Source: Verrucomicrobiia bacterium (GTDB lineage Bacteria; Verrucomicrobiota; Verrucomicrobiia; JABWAM01). From it: a stretch of 35,712 nt of DNA. Position numbers and translations under genes: made by a program. The notes below the pieces were generated by a model. That model was not told the DNA's origin. It made no database searches and saw nothing but the letters and a program-made list of their open reading frames with translations. The stretch is taken from assembly GCA_028687435.1 (NCBI GenBank), contig JAQUAF010000061.1, positions 1-35,712 of the forward strand. Direction: 5' to 3'. Positions 16,262 through 24,930 of this stretch are shown piece after piece. How positions within the stretch are numbered: position 1 is the first letter of the stretch; each line of letters starts with the position of its first letter.

Positions 16262-16789
16262 TTTTCAAAGTGATGAGGTTGAAGACTGTTGAGAATTCCA
16301 AGGCAACAACCCGCTTCAAAGCCGGTGTTCAAGGCTGATCGCCCAACTTCCAACGTCACAATCGACATGACCCAACCGATTGAACGCATCAAAAACGCCC
16401 CATGTGATGGAAGACGGGCGCCACTTAAACCACGACCATTCTAAAAACAAATACTCACAACACTTGAATGTTCCACATGCCCGGGAAAATGCAAGCGCTA
16501 GAAAAAAGAGATTGATAAATAAACAGATTGACATTCTCAACCCATTGAACAAGAAGGCGTTTCAATAGACACCCACCCATATAACACGGTTCCAAAGTCA
16601 AAAATCAACAATGCCTCTACACATTTCCGCGCCTTCGCCGCCAAACGGTTTGCGGTTCCACTTTGGAAATAACGGGAGTTGAAATTGACATGAATCATCC
16701 CCGCCCTTCATTCCCGCAGATATGGGAAACCAGAAACCATGGCATTTTTTTATAAAACCCAAAACAGTCGAAGAAACAAAGCGCAAAAT
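16262..16789. other. 528-bp gap upstream of the export operon
   Basis: No firmly supported gene. On the minus strand an open frame from ATG 16534 to 16316 could encode 72 aa with a signal-like start (MSICLFINLFFLALAF) followed by several Cys and Trp residues. It ends 54 nt before the ABC gene on the same strand, but has no good ribosome binding site. No clear promoter or terminator was recognised. Confidence 0.3.
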
Positions 16790-19700
16790 TCAGTCCCTTT
16801 TATTCTCTCCCAACAGTTTCATTCCATCCTTCAACTTGAGAATTTCACGCATCACGGCTGTTCGCGCTTCGTCAGCCAGATCGTTTTGTTCGGATTTCTC
16901 GATCACCTGCGCCGGCCATTTTCTTAAAACCTCCTCCGCCCTCTCAATCAAATCCGTCCTTGCCTTAGCCGCCCGCGCCTGTCCGATGGCCTTCCGAAGC
17001 GTGTCCAGGTACATGTAATCGGTGATTCCCTCGCGCCACGCCTCCCATCTTTTGCTGGGAATCACGCTTTCCTTCCGCGACACATCCCGGGGCGCTTTTT
17101 CCGACAGATAAACCAAATCCCAGGAATACCGCCCATCCTTTGGCGGCGCCCACGATTTATCCGGGGAATACAAATAAACCCAATTGCCGACCCCTTTCAT
17201 TTCCGATTGCCAGATCTGCCACAGGGGCACGCGATACCCGGCATAAGGGGAGGCCGCCTGCGGCACTCCTCCGGGCACATTAACATAGGACCATAGATCG
17301 TTCGTTTTCCTCATGAAGTCCAGATCCGTCTTTTTTCCCTCTTTGAGATATAAATACAGATAAGGCATCCAGACGTTCGCATAAGGCGCCATTGCGGAGA
17401 GCTCTCCGCTTGTGGAATGAGACGATGGGTTGACAATGATTCTGACTTTTGAGTCGAGGCTCTTGAGAAAAGCCGCAAAATCGCAGAATATCTTGTCGGT
17501 GGTTTCGTCAAAAACATGAAAGAGAAATTGGTCATGCGCCAAACCGCGCCCGGCCAGGTAAGCAATGAATTCCTTGTACCAAACAGAAAACTTGTCCTTC
17601 CACTCTGCGCTCATGAAATCCTTGCCAAATCTCTCATTCTTCCCCCCGGACTTCCTGAAATTCCAATACCACCCAATCACCCGCGGTTTTTTTCCGGCAA
17701 GACAAAAATCAAGCGCCTTGCCGCATTCGGCATAATCGATATTCATCTTGCCGCTTCGGTCATAAGTCGGCCATGGAATGGATGATGGAGATAGAAACAA
17801 CACCGTGGCATAATGATCCAAAAGATCTCCTTTCATTTCCTCCTTTGTTTTTGAAGCATAAGAACGTCCTCCAACATAATCCCACAAGGCAACATCCAAG
17901 GGAATTTCCTCTGCTTTGACAGGAAGCTCGATCGGCAGAACTTTCACCTTCACTTCAATCGCTGATGCCGAAAAACCATTCGGCTGCGCCAAAAGCGTCA
18001 TCTTGTGCTCCCCGGCTTTCAAACCATGGCTTTTGATGGTAAGCCAGACCTCCCGGCTTTCGCAGGGTGGGATGACCAGCTTTTCCAGCAATGGAAGAGG
18101 GTCGTTGACCGCTTTGTTGACAATGGTCTGGATGGGATACCCCACCCTGATGATCACCGGCAGCGCGCCAACCTGGTTCCTGACCGTCACCGACATCTCC
18201 TGACGGGTTAAATTGCTGATGACAAAGGACTCACTCCTGTACTCGTTGATCCCCATCTCCACTCGGATGTCACGAACCGGCTTCTGCTGAATATCCGGAA
18301 GCGCATCGACCGGCAGATTGTCCCAAACACTGCTCTTTTTCCACATCACACAGGGTGAATTGAAACAGAATTGCCAATATTCGCTTTTCAGCGTCCTGTA
18401 ACTCTTTGTCCCCTTGAAAACGCTCTCCTCCGCATCCACAGCCAACGCCGCCATGTCCCTTTTTACTTGATCCTTCTCTTTTGCGGACCAGTTTTCTCTG
18501 CGGCCAAGCCTGTCCAGCAGGATCTGACAACGCAACTCGATCAACGCTTCGCCGAGCTCCCTGAGCGTCATCGCCGCCTCATCGAAAAGGTCCCGGCAAA
18601 TCTCGGAAGAAAAATCGCCGTCTTGCGATTCGATCCTTCCCCTGATCTCCGCCGTTTTGCGCTTCACATCCCTGATCGTCGCCGCCGCTCTTTGCCGGAT
18701 GCCCTCATCTCCCGCGGCGGATGACAAGGCCGCGCCTGTTTCACAGCGAGTCTCCAACTCTTTCATGACCCGATCCAAACCATCGCGATACGACGAAAAA
18801 ACGACCTTTCCAAATTTGTCGGGTCGATGAAAAGCCCCATTGGGCCAGCCGCTTTGCTCTCCAGTGCCTCTGGTCGAACGGTTGAGGCTGATCCCCCACA
18901 CCGTTCCGTTCTCCGGCATTCGATCGATCCCCAAGCTTGCGAATGGAATCGCTATTTCCGCCCGCCAATCGGTTTTATTTCTCGTGACAACGGCCGTCCA
19001 GGGCGGGTTCCAATTCTTCAAATCCTTGTCCGCCAAATTGACGCATTTTTCCTCGGCCATGGATCCGGCGGCATTGACCGCAAAATGCGCGTAGGATTTT
19101 CCTTTTCCCTCGGCATCAATGAAAATTTCCACGCAATCATCGCACCAGACCTCGTCATCGTGAGGCCGTTTTTCCGCCTTAATCCCGGATGGGGCCGGCT
19201 CCTGGCAAACCAATCCGATGTAAAAGCACTTTTTATCATATGCCAAAAGGCCGCGGGTCTGTTTTTCAGCGGGCTCGCCCTTTTTAAAAACCATGAAGGG
19301 CTCGCATGCCGCCGCAGTCTGCCAGACGCCTGCCGGCAGGGTTCCGTCCAACGGCGGCGTTTTCTCAATCTTTGGGACTTTTGTCATGACGGTCTTGATG
19401 GCGGCGCATTTTTCAATTTCCGCCCGGGTCAGGGCCAGATCGTGGATTTTCACTTCGTCAATCATTCCCTTCATTGCATGGTCTTTTGACCCCAAATAAC
19501 TGCCAATGAATATCTTGTCGCAGCCAAAATGATAATCTGGCGGCGCATCTCCGTTCCCCGCCTCCTCGCCATCGCGATAAAACCTGATCTTGCCGTCTTT
19601 CGCGCTGACTGTGGCCGCCAGATGATACCACCGGTCCTTTTCCCACTTCAAATCCCTGGAAACCGCATGGAAAGTTTTGCCGTCAGCCTTTTTCCCCAAT

Positions 19701-20200
19701 CGCACTGCCATTTTCCGGAATGACCACTCTGCCGCCGCGCTCTTATTGAATCCCGTAAAAAACCAGAATTGGGGAAAACATGAATCGCCCCAACCCCGGC
19801 AAAAAAACGTCGGATATTTCCGGCCTTCATTTTCTAATCCAAAAAGATCGACATATTTTACCCAGCCTGTCACGGTAAATTCCGTCAGTTTGCTCAAATT
19901 CCCGCCTCTGCTCACCTCCAGATAACCCGCGCCGGTCCCGTCAAAAAACAACGCCTTGCCCATCTTGCCGTCAATCAACGTCAAAGTGCCCAGAATGCCA
20001 CGGACCATCGCATGATTTCCATGACCGCTGGCATCCTCGATATGATTATCCGGCGTTATTTCGTCCATCTTCCAATAAGCCGCCAAACCTCCAAAACTTT
20101 TCAAGACAAATCCAAATTCCAAAAATGCCAGAAGTATAATAACTGCATTTTTTTTCAGATATAACATTTCCGAAACACAATATTTTTTGAACATTGACAT
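16790..20200 (-). CDS. Secreted LamG-CBM9-DUF4091 glycan-active protein
   Basis: A 1136-aa exported protein of locus B. A hydrophobic signal lies at about 13-38. In order: a LamG/concanavalin-like domain (40-265: AAYWKMDE, GKALFFDGTG, WYHLAATVSAKDGKIRFYRDG, IDEVKIHDLALT); a CBM9/DOMON-like domain (280-475: PPLDGTLPAGVW, DDCVEIFIDAEG, WRAEIAIPFASLG); a helical linker (480-600); a beta-sandwich (640-755); and a C-terminal TIM-barrel-like part with the DUF4091 hallmark RWEAWREGITDYMYL (1051-1065) and an acidic pair in FHVFDET (895-901). DUF4091 proteins are commonly part of glycan-degradation loci. ATG at 20200 has AGGG 7 nt upstream; ATG at 20167 would give a tidier signal peptide. It follows the pseudopilin gene by 66 nt, so co-transcription is likely. 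Substrate unknown. Confidence 0.85.
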   Translation of the reverse strand: MSMFKKYCVSEMLYLKKNAVIILLAFLEFGFVLKSFGGLAAYWKMDEITPDNHIEDASGHGNHAMVRGILGTLTLIDGKMGKALFFDGTGAGYLEVSRGGNLSKLTEFTVTGWVKYVDLFGLENEGRKYPTFFCRGWGDSCFPQFWFFTGFNKSAAAEWSFRKMAVRLGKKADGKTFHAVSRDLKWEKDRWYHLAATVSAKDGKIRFYRDGEEAGNGDAPPDYHFGCDKIFIGSYLGSKDHAMKGMIDEVKIHDLALTRAEIEKCAAIKTVMTKVPKIEKTPPLDGTLPAGVWQTAAACEPFMVFKKGEPAEKQTRGLLAYDKKCFYIGLVCQEPAPSGIKAEKRPHDDEVWCDDCVEIFIDAEGKGKSYAHFAVNAAGSMAEEKCVNLADKDLKNWNPPWTAVVTRNKTDWRAEIAIPFASLGIDRMPENGTVWGISLNRSTRGTGEQSGWPNGAFHRPDKFGKVVFSSYRDGLDRVMKELETRCETGAALSSAAGDEGIRQRAAATIRDVKRKTAEIRGRIESQDGDFSSEICRDLFDEAAMTLRELGEALIELRCQILLDRLGRRENWSAKEKDQVKRDMAALAVDAEESVFKGTKSYRTLKSEYWQFCFNSPCVMWKKSSVWDNLPVDALPDIQQKPVRDIRVEMGINEYRSESFVISNLTRQEMSVTVRNQVGALPVIIRVGYPIQTIVNKAVNDPLPLLEKLVIPPCESREVWLTIKSHGLKAGEHKMTLLAQPNGFSASAIEVKVKVLPIELPVKAEEIPLDVALWDYVGGRSYASKTKEEMKGDLLDHYATVLFLSPSSIPWPTYDRSGKMNIDYAECGKALDFCLAGKKPRVIGWYWNFRKSGGKNERFGKDFMSAEWKDKFSVWYKEFIAYLAGRGLAHDQFLFHVFDETTDKIFCDFAAFLKSLDSKVRIIVNPSSHSTSGELSAMAPYANVWMPYLYLYLKEGKKTDLDFMRKTNDLWSYVNVPGGVPQAASPYAGYRVPLWQIWQSEMKGVGNWVYLYSPDKSWAPPKDGRYSWDLVYLSEKAPRDVSRKESVIPSKRWEAWREGITDYMYLDTLRKAIGQARAAKARTDLIERAEEVLRKWPAQVIEKSEQNDLADEARTAVMREILKLKDGMKLLGENKRD

Positions 20201-20266
20201 ATGATTACCCTGGTTGGACCCGCAAGGCTCGTTTTGAGCCGCTGGCGCGAAAAATCGATCATTCAG

Positions 20267-20944
20267 CTACGGCCCACCAAAGGGCAGATTGGTCGCATTA
20301 TATCCCTCCGGCGGTTTGGGAATATAACCGACATGGCCATCCACATAACAGGCGTTCACTCCATTGTCATGTCTGGCGTCAATCGAAGCATAAGAAGAAC
20401 CGCTCAGATAATAGGTAATCGCATCGACATATAAAATATACTTGCCTGGATTCGAATGCTCCAAAAGCTTTGGACAATATCCCACCCATGCGCTCGATGA
20501 GTCACTCCAATAACGATAGGCGCCCATTCCATAACTATAATAATAGATGATTGAATAATTTGGAGGATTCTGGCTCGGACAAACCAGAATATGGCGGGTT
20601 TTCCGGCTGGAGAGATCGGTCGAATCCTTGATCCCAAGATTCTTGAGAAACCCATTGTTAAAGAACCAGCTATATTCCACCCCTCCGCCATACGCCGGGA
20701 AAACGTCGCCCCCGGACTCCTGACAATAGAGAATGGTTGCCAGCCCCATCTGTTTCAAATTGTTCATGCAGCCAATCTGCCGCCCTTTGTTCCTCGCCGT
20801 TCTGAAAGCGGGTGAAAACAGGGCCGCCAACAGGCTGACCAAAACAATCACAGTCAATAATTCCACAAGCGTAAACCCCGCGTTTTTCGGGGAGTTCCGC
20901 GAATCCGCCCATTCTTTCGAAGACATGGGAAAAATCGTTTTCAT
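20267..20944 (-). CDS. Pseudopilin-like protein (H-X9-DG type), locus B
   Basis: A 225-aa protein with a prepilin signal: after a polar 23-residue leader ending NAG comes FTLVELLTVIVLVSLLAALF, with the Glu at +5 after the predicted cut. The globular part is Tyr/Ser/Gly-rich and ends with HDNGVNACYVDGH, an exact H-X9-DG motif as in the protein at 1124-1846. The shared segment with locus A after the helix (CMNNLKQMGLA here, CMNNMRQIGLA there) shows the two are one family, with divergent middles. It sits between the locus B regulator and the DUF4091 protein on the same strand, preceded by a good promoter with an inverted repeat over its -10. Assembly into a pilus is not supported by any neighbour. 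Confidence 0.87.
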   Translation of the reverse strand: MKTIFPMSSKEWADSRNSPKNAGFTLVELLTVIVLVSLLAALFSPAFRTARNKGRQIGCMNNLKQMGLATILYCQESGGDVFPAYGGGVEYSWFFNNGFLKNLGIKDSTDLSSRKTRHILVCPSQNPPNYSIIYYYSYGMGAYRYWSDSSSAWVGYCPKLLEHSNPGKYILYVDAITYYLSGSSYASIDARHDNGVNACYVDGHVGYIPKPPEGYNATNLPFGGP

Positions 20945-21050
20945 CGTATTTTATCGCAAAGCAAACAATCCCGTTTTTGATTTTTCATTCGCCCCTCCGG
21001 TCCGACCGGCAATCAGACACCCCCCTGAATTTTGATGCCGCCCAGTCGGA

Positions 21051-21080
21051 TTATTATATGTTTTAGTTTTCATATAATAA
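21051..21080. promoter_or_regulatory. Inverted repeat over the locus B promoter
   Basis: Perfect 10-bp arms TTATTATATG (21051-21060) and CATATAATAA (21071-21080) separated by 10 nt. The right arm contains the -10 box of the minus-strand promoter at 21074-21101. A binding protein here would block transcription of the pseudopilin and DUF4091 genes. The arms differ from the TRATACA sites before the regulator genes. Confidence 0.5.
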
Positions 21081-21101
21081 ATGAGAACTATAAAAAGTCA
21101 A
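21074..21101 (-). promoter_or_regulatory. Promoter of the pseudopilin-DUF4091 genes
   Basis: On the minus strand -35 TTGACT (21096-21101) and -10 TATTAT (21074-21079) are separated by 16 nt, each matching the sigma-70 consensus at 5 of 6 positions. The start codon at 20944 lies about 125 nt downstream. The regulator gene ends at 21119, just upstream. Confidence 0.55.
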
Positions 21102-21118
21102 AACCTTTCATTGAAAAA

Positions 21119-22567
21119 TCAAACGGTCCATATTTGTTCGAGGGAAGGCTGCAGGTTGGCCACAAGGCCGCCGATGCGCCTGAGGGCGTCATCCAGCGAG
21201 CTTTTCCGCTCAAAAAATTTCTGGATATGATCCGCCAGCGCCGGATAAATCACCGGATCATAAACCCATGGCATGGCAAAATGGAGTTTTCCCGTTGTGT
21301 CGAGAAAACCGGAGAAGTCATGGCGGGGATGGGCTCCAAAATATTTTTCGGCGGCCGGACGAAACGCGGGCATGATGCTTGAATTAAGGCCAAACAGTTG
21401 CTGGCCAAAATCCCCGGCAATCAAATCAAGCAGGGCCGCGGCTTGCTCCACCGGCTGGGCGGAACGGGAGATGCCCGTCCCATAACAGGCGGCGCTCCTC
21501 GCGGGCAGGCCGGACGACGGCAAACGGCGAACCGCCCAATCATCCGCGGCATCCCGCAGAAAAACATTGAAGATGGGACCTCCCATGAAGGCGGCGATGT
21601 CTTGCGCCCGCGATTCTTGAAACAAAACGCCCGCCTGGTCGCGCAAAAAAGGCGGCCTTCCATCGCAAAAGGTCTGAAGAACCGTTTGCGCCTCGGCCAG
21701 TCCCGCCCGGGCTTCGGGCTTGTCCATGGCACAACAAGTTGATCCGGGTTCAAAAATATCCCCGCCATGCTGCCAGATGAAATTTTCCCAGTACATCAAA
21801 AGATCCTTGAAGGTCACAAGCCTGCGCACCGGCCTTCCCTTTCGTTCCCCCGACAACCGGCAAAGCGCGGAGCAAAGTTGTTCCCATGTGCAATCCGGCG
21901 AGGGAATCTCAATGGAATTTTCCTCGAAAAGACTCCGGTTGTAATAGATGGACGCCGTGTTGAGCATGCAGGGCAGCGCATAATAGGAACCTTCCCTTTG
22001 CCAAAAATTGAGGGCTTCCGGGAAGTATTGGTCGAAGGCAAAACGTTCCTTGAATGAATTCAAAGGAGTCAGGACGCCGCATTGAAACAACCGGCTAAAC
22101 CAACGGGCATTGAATGTGATGACATGCGCGGATTCGATGAGTTTTTTTTCCGGCATGAAAAACGGATCAATATCCCTGGCGCTTTGAACTTCAAGCCGCC
22201 ACCGGGGGTAAAGGAACTCAAAGCGATCCTTGATTGCCGATTCGACATCGGAAACATAAGCCAGATCAGCGAGCTTAAGCCAGCGCAGCACTTGCGTTTT
22301 GGTTTTGCTGACCGAAGCAAACGCAACCTCGCCGCCATTCTTGCGAATAAAAGTGCCTTGGCGGGGACGGCGGTAGATCAACCCTTTATGAACAAGAAGA
22401 TTGAGACTCTGTTTGATGGTTGTGGTGCTGACCTGCAAATTTTTTGCAAGATTAAGCTCAGGCGGCAACTTGCCTTCCGGATATCTGCCGGTTGCAATCC
22501 CATTCTCTAATTTCTCGGCAACCTGTTTGTATAGAGGCAGTTGCGATGTATGCGAAACTGATTCCAT
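21119..22567 (-). CDS. GntR HTH fused to a family 1 solute-binding domain
   Basis: A 482-aa one-component regulator. Residues 8-78 form a GntR winged helix (LPLYKQVAEKLENGIATGRYPEGKLPPE, VSTTTIKQSLNLL, then the GTFIRK wing). Residues about 90-480 resemble an ABC-type sugar-binding protein of the extracellular solute-binding family 1, including YYALPCMLNTASIYYNRSLFEE-type hinge sequence and TWEQLCSAL. No signal peptide or membrane segment is present, so this domain must sense a cytoplasmic ligand. ATG at 22567 is chosen because the operator at 22570-22592 directly abuts it; an upstream start at 22609 would place the operator inside the gene. It is the first gene of locus B. A sugar or oligosaccharide ligand is likely from the domain type. 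Confidence 0.88.
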   Translation of the reverse strand: MESVSHTSQLPLYKQVAEKLENGIATGRYPEGKLPPELNLAKNLQVSTTTIKQSLNLLVHKGLIYRRPRQGTFIRKNGGEVAFASVSKTKTQVLRWLKLADLAYVSDVESAIKDRFEFLYPRWRLEVQSARDIDPFFMPEKKLIESAHVITFNARWFSRLFQCGVLTPLNSFKERFAFDQYFPEALNFWQREGSYYALPCMLNTASIYYNRSLFEENSIEIPSPDCTWEQLCSALCRLSGERKGRPVRRLVTFKDLLMYWENFIWQHGGDIFEPGSTCCAMDKPEARAGLAEAQTVLQTFCDGRPPFLRDQAGVLFQESRAQDIAAFMGGPIFNVFLRDAADDWAVRRLPSSGLPARSAACYGTGISRSAQPVEQAAALLDLIAGDFGQQLFGLNSSIMPAFRPAAEKYFGAHPRHDFSGFLDTTGKLHFAMPWVYDPVIYPALADHIQKFFERKSSLDDALRRIGGLVANLQPSLEQIWTV

Positions 22568-22569
22568 AT

Positions 22570-22592
22570 TGTGATACAATAAATGTATTACA
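22570..22592. promoter_or_regulatory. Operator TGTGATACA-N5-TGTATTACA
   Basis: A 23-bp imperfect palindrome with 9-bp arms lies 2 nt before the ATG of the locus B regulator. On the minus strand -35 TTGACA (22604-22609) is followed after 16 nt by TACATT (22582-22587), which falls inside the operator, so the protein probably represses its own promoter. The predicted transcript would be almost leaderless (about 8 nt), fitting the absence of a ribosome binding site. The core half-site TRATACA matches the operator at 2056-2090, though the arm spacing differs. A perfect 12-bp palindrome AATAAATTTATT (22619-22630) lies just upstream. Confidence 0.6.
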
Positions 22593-22668
22593 ATATGCCA
22601 AGATGTCAATCAGACCCCAATAAATTTATTACATCTTGACATACCAAATCGCGCCCAAAAATCTACAA

Positions 22669-24009
22669 TCAGGATTGCGCTTTGTTGCAAGCGGCATCGA
22701 ATTCATCTCTGAACTTGGAGACAAAACTTTGGACCGGCCAGGCGGTCGCTTCACCCATGGCGCAGACGGTCCGTCCTGCGATATTGTCCGCCACATTCGC
22801 CAGCAGGGCGGGGTCCGAGGGACGTCCCTCTCCGCTCAATATTCGATCCGTTATTTTTTGCATCCAGAGCGATCCTTCGCGGCAGGGGGTGCATTGGCCG
22901 CAGCTTTCGTGGGCATAAAAATGGTTGAGGTTGTTGAGAACCGCCACGATGTCCGTGGTGTCGTCCATGACAATGATGGCGCCCGATCCGCTCATGGAAC
23001 CGGCCTCCGCAATACTGTCGAAATCAAAGGGGATGTCGAGAATGTCCACTTCCTTTGCCGCCACGGTTCCATCGGATTGTTTTTGCTTCAACCTCACCTT
23101 TTCCCCCATGCGAAACACCTTGGCTGAACTGCCCCCGGGAATGATGGCCTTGATGCCCCGCCCCCCTCTCACCCCGCCGGCCAGGTCGCAAATGATCTGG
23201 CCCAGCGTCCACGCCCCATTTTCCACCTCGTAATAACCGGGACGATTGACATGACCGGAAACCGAGACGATGCGTGTGCCGGTGTTGTTCGGACGCCCGA
23301 TCCCGGCGAACTCCGCCCCGCCCATGCGCACCACATGAACCACCTGGCAAAGGGTTTCCACATTGTTGACAATGGTCGGACACTGATACAAGCCCAGCAC
23401 GGCTGGAAAATAAGGCGGTTTGATGCGCGGATAGGCCCGTTTGCCCTCCAGCGACTCGATCAGCCCCGTTTCCTCGCCGCAGATGTAGGCGCCGGCGCCG
23501 CGATGGACAAAGATTTCCATCGAATGACCGCTGCCCAGGATATTTTCGCCCAAAAAACCCTTTTGACGCGCCTCTTCGATGGCGCGTTCGAGAATCTTCG
23601 CCCCTTGGGGAAACTCGCCCCGGATATAGATGTAGGCCAGATGGGAACGCGTGGCATGGGCGGCAATGATCATTCCCTCGATCAACTGATGCGGATCGCG
23701 ATGGATGACAGGGCGATCCTTGAACGTGCCGGGCTCGGATTCATCCGCGTTGCAAATCAAATAAACCGGCTTCTTTTCGTCAGGCCGGATGAATCCCCAC
23801 TTCACACCGCAGCAAAATCCCGCGCCGCCCCGTCCGCGCAGTTGGGAGGCTTTTACTTCATCCACCAATTCCCGCGGCTGCATTCGCAACGCCTTGCGCA
23901 ACGCCTCATAACCGCCATGACGCAGATAACACTCGATATCCGGCGTGTATCCCGGACGATCCACATTTGCCAGGATCAGGCGGCGCTCTGTGGCCCGGAG
24001 TCCTGCCAT
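22669..24009 (-). CDS. nuoF: NADH-quinone oxidoreductase subunit F
   Basis: A 446-aa NADH- and FMN-binding subunit of complex I. It has the glycine-rich GRGGAGF (59-65), NADESEPGTFKDR (88-100), GAGAYICGEETGL, and the N3-type 4Fe-4S ligands Cys370, Cys373, Cys376 and Cys416 (ESCGQCTPC, then TVCAMGE). Residues about 302-326, rich in Lys/Gln/Asp, look like an insertion in the loop between the PGGSS segment and the DFDSIAEAGS segment. ATG at 24009 is preferred; GTG at 24018 is possible and would overlap the stop of the upstream gene. No nuoE or nuoG is adjacent, so the complex I genes seem dispersed. It ends about 100 bp before the locus B regulator start, on the same strand. Confidence 0.95.
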   Translation of the reverse strand: MAGLRATERRLILANVDRPGYTPDIECYLRHGGYEALRKALRMQPRELVDEVKASQLRGRGGAGFCCGVKWGFIRPDEKKPVYLICNADESEPGTFKDRPVIHRDPHQLIEGMIIAAHATRSHLAYIYIRGEFPQGAKILERAIEEARQKGFLGENILGSGHSMEIFVHRGAGAYICGEETGLIESLEGKRAYPRIKPPYFPAVLGLYQCPTIVNNVETLCQVVHVVRMGGAEFAGIGRPNNTGTRIVSVSGHVNRPGYYEVENGAWTLGQIICDLAGGVRGGRGIKAIIPGGSSAKVFRMGEKVRLKQKQSDGTVAAKEVDILDIPFDFDSIAEAGSMSGSGAIIVMDDTTDIVAVLNNLNHFYAHESCGQCTPCREGSLWMQKITDRILSGEGRPSDPALLANVADNIAGRTVCAMGEATAWPVQSFVSKFRDEFDAACNKAQS

Positions 24010-24014
24010 ACGGA

Positions 24015-24854
24015 TCACTCTGGAATTTTGACCATCTCAAAGTTGGCGTCCGAAGGCTCCAGAATCAACCGGGGCGCCTTGGGCTGCTTGACGTGATCCG
24101 TGTAAAAATCCCGCCAGTGCTGCATGCGTTTGAACCATGTCTGCAAATCGATGTTGTTCTCTGAAAAATCCTTCAGCTTCAAGCCCGCCTTCAATCCAAC
24201 CAAACCCAGAAAGCTCATCCCCTTGGGTTCGACGGGGAAGCGCATCCTCATGAAAATACGTTCCGCCTGCACAAATTCATCCAAACCGGTGGAAACCTTT
24301 TCAAATCCAAGCAATAAGGCGGGTTCATCGTCATCACAGGCGTAAAGGCGGATCACCTTGTCGGAAAACTTTCCGCAATCCTCCAGCCTGGCCGCATAAC
24401 TGCTGTCATTGACAAACAAGACTCTTTTGTATTTTGCCGCGACAGCATTCACAGCCTCCACCAGTTTTTCGCCCTTCAAATCCGGCCCGAGGGAAAAGCG
24501 GACACCGCCATCGGAACGCTGGAGGGTGGAAAAATAAAAAAGCAGCGTGGTTTCCGCATCCCCTTTTTCGCCCACCTTTTGCGACCACTTCCGGAAATCA
24601 GCGGCCGAGCGGTCGTTCCATTGAAAAATTTTTGACGAGGCCATCCGAAAATCATCCTGCGCCACCGCCTTCAAAAGCTTGGCCGTTTCGCTGCCCAGCA
24701 GAACCTCCTCCTTGCCAGGAAAAGTCGCACAGGTTGCCACAGCCAGCTTCACCGGAGAAGCCCACTCGCAAACCGGTTTGGCGGCAACGGCATGCCGCAC
24801 CCCAAACGAAAGACAAAACGCCAGCAATGGAAGAATGGAAGGAAATATTTTCAT
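24015..24854 (-). CDS. Secreted protein, possibly degenerate caspase-like
   Basis: A 279-aa protein with a signal peptide (MKIFPSILPLLAFCLSFG, likely cut after AVA near residue 24). The middle has alternating strands and helices: LLFYFSTLQRSDGGVRFSLG (about 103-122) and KRVLFVNDSSYAARLED (about 142-158). In caspase-fold peptidases these places hold the FYYSGHG and DSCYSG catalytic motifs. Here the His is replaced in STLQ and the Cys by Ser, so if the fold is right the enzyme would be inactive. This is my reading of two motifs, not a match found by search. Its stop lies 5 nt before the nuoF ATG, so the genes are coupled. No link to complex I is known to me. Confidence 0.7.
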   Translation of the reverse strand: MKIFPSILPLLAFCLSFGVRHAVAAKPVCEWASPVKLAVATCATFPGKEEVLLGSETAKLLKAVAQDDFRMASSKIFQWNDRSAADFRKWSQKVGEKGDAETTLLFYFSTLQRSDGGVRFSLGPDLKGEKLVEAVNAVAAKYKRVLFVNDSSYAARLEDCGKFSDKVIRLYACDDDEPALLLGFEKVSTGLDEFVQAERIFMRMRFPVEPKGMSFLGLVGLKAGLKLKDFSENNIDLQTWFKRMQHWRDFYTDHVKQPKAPRLILEPSDANFEMVKIPE

Positions 24855-24930
24855 GGCAATTCAATCAGTTAAATTTGGCCCACGCTACCCGGTCAAGCTC
24901 CGCCAGACAAGTCCAAATAAAAGACCGGGA

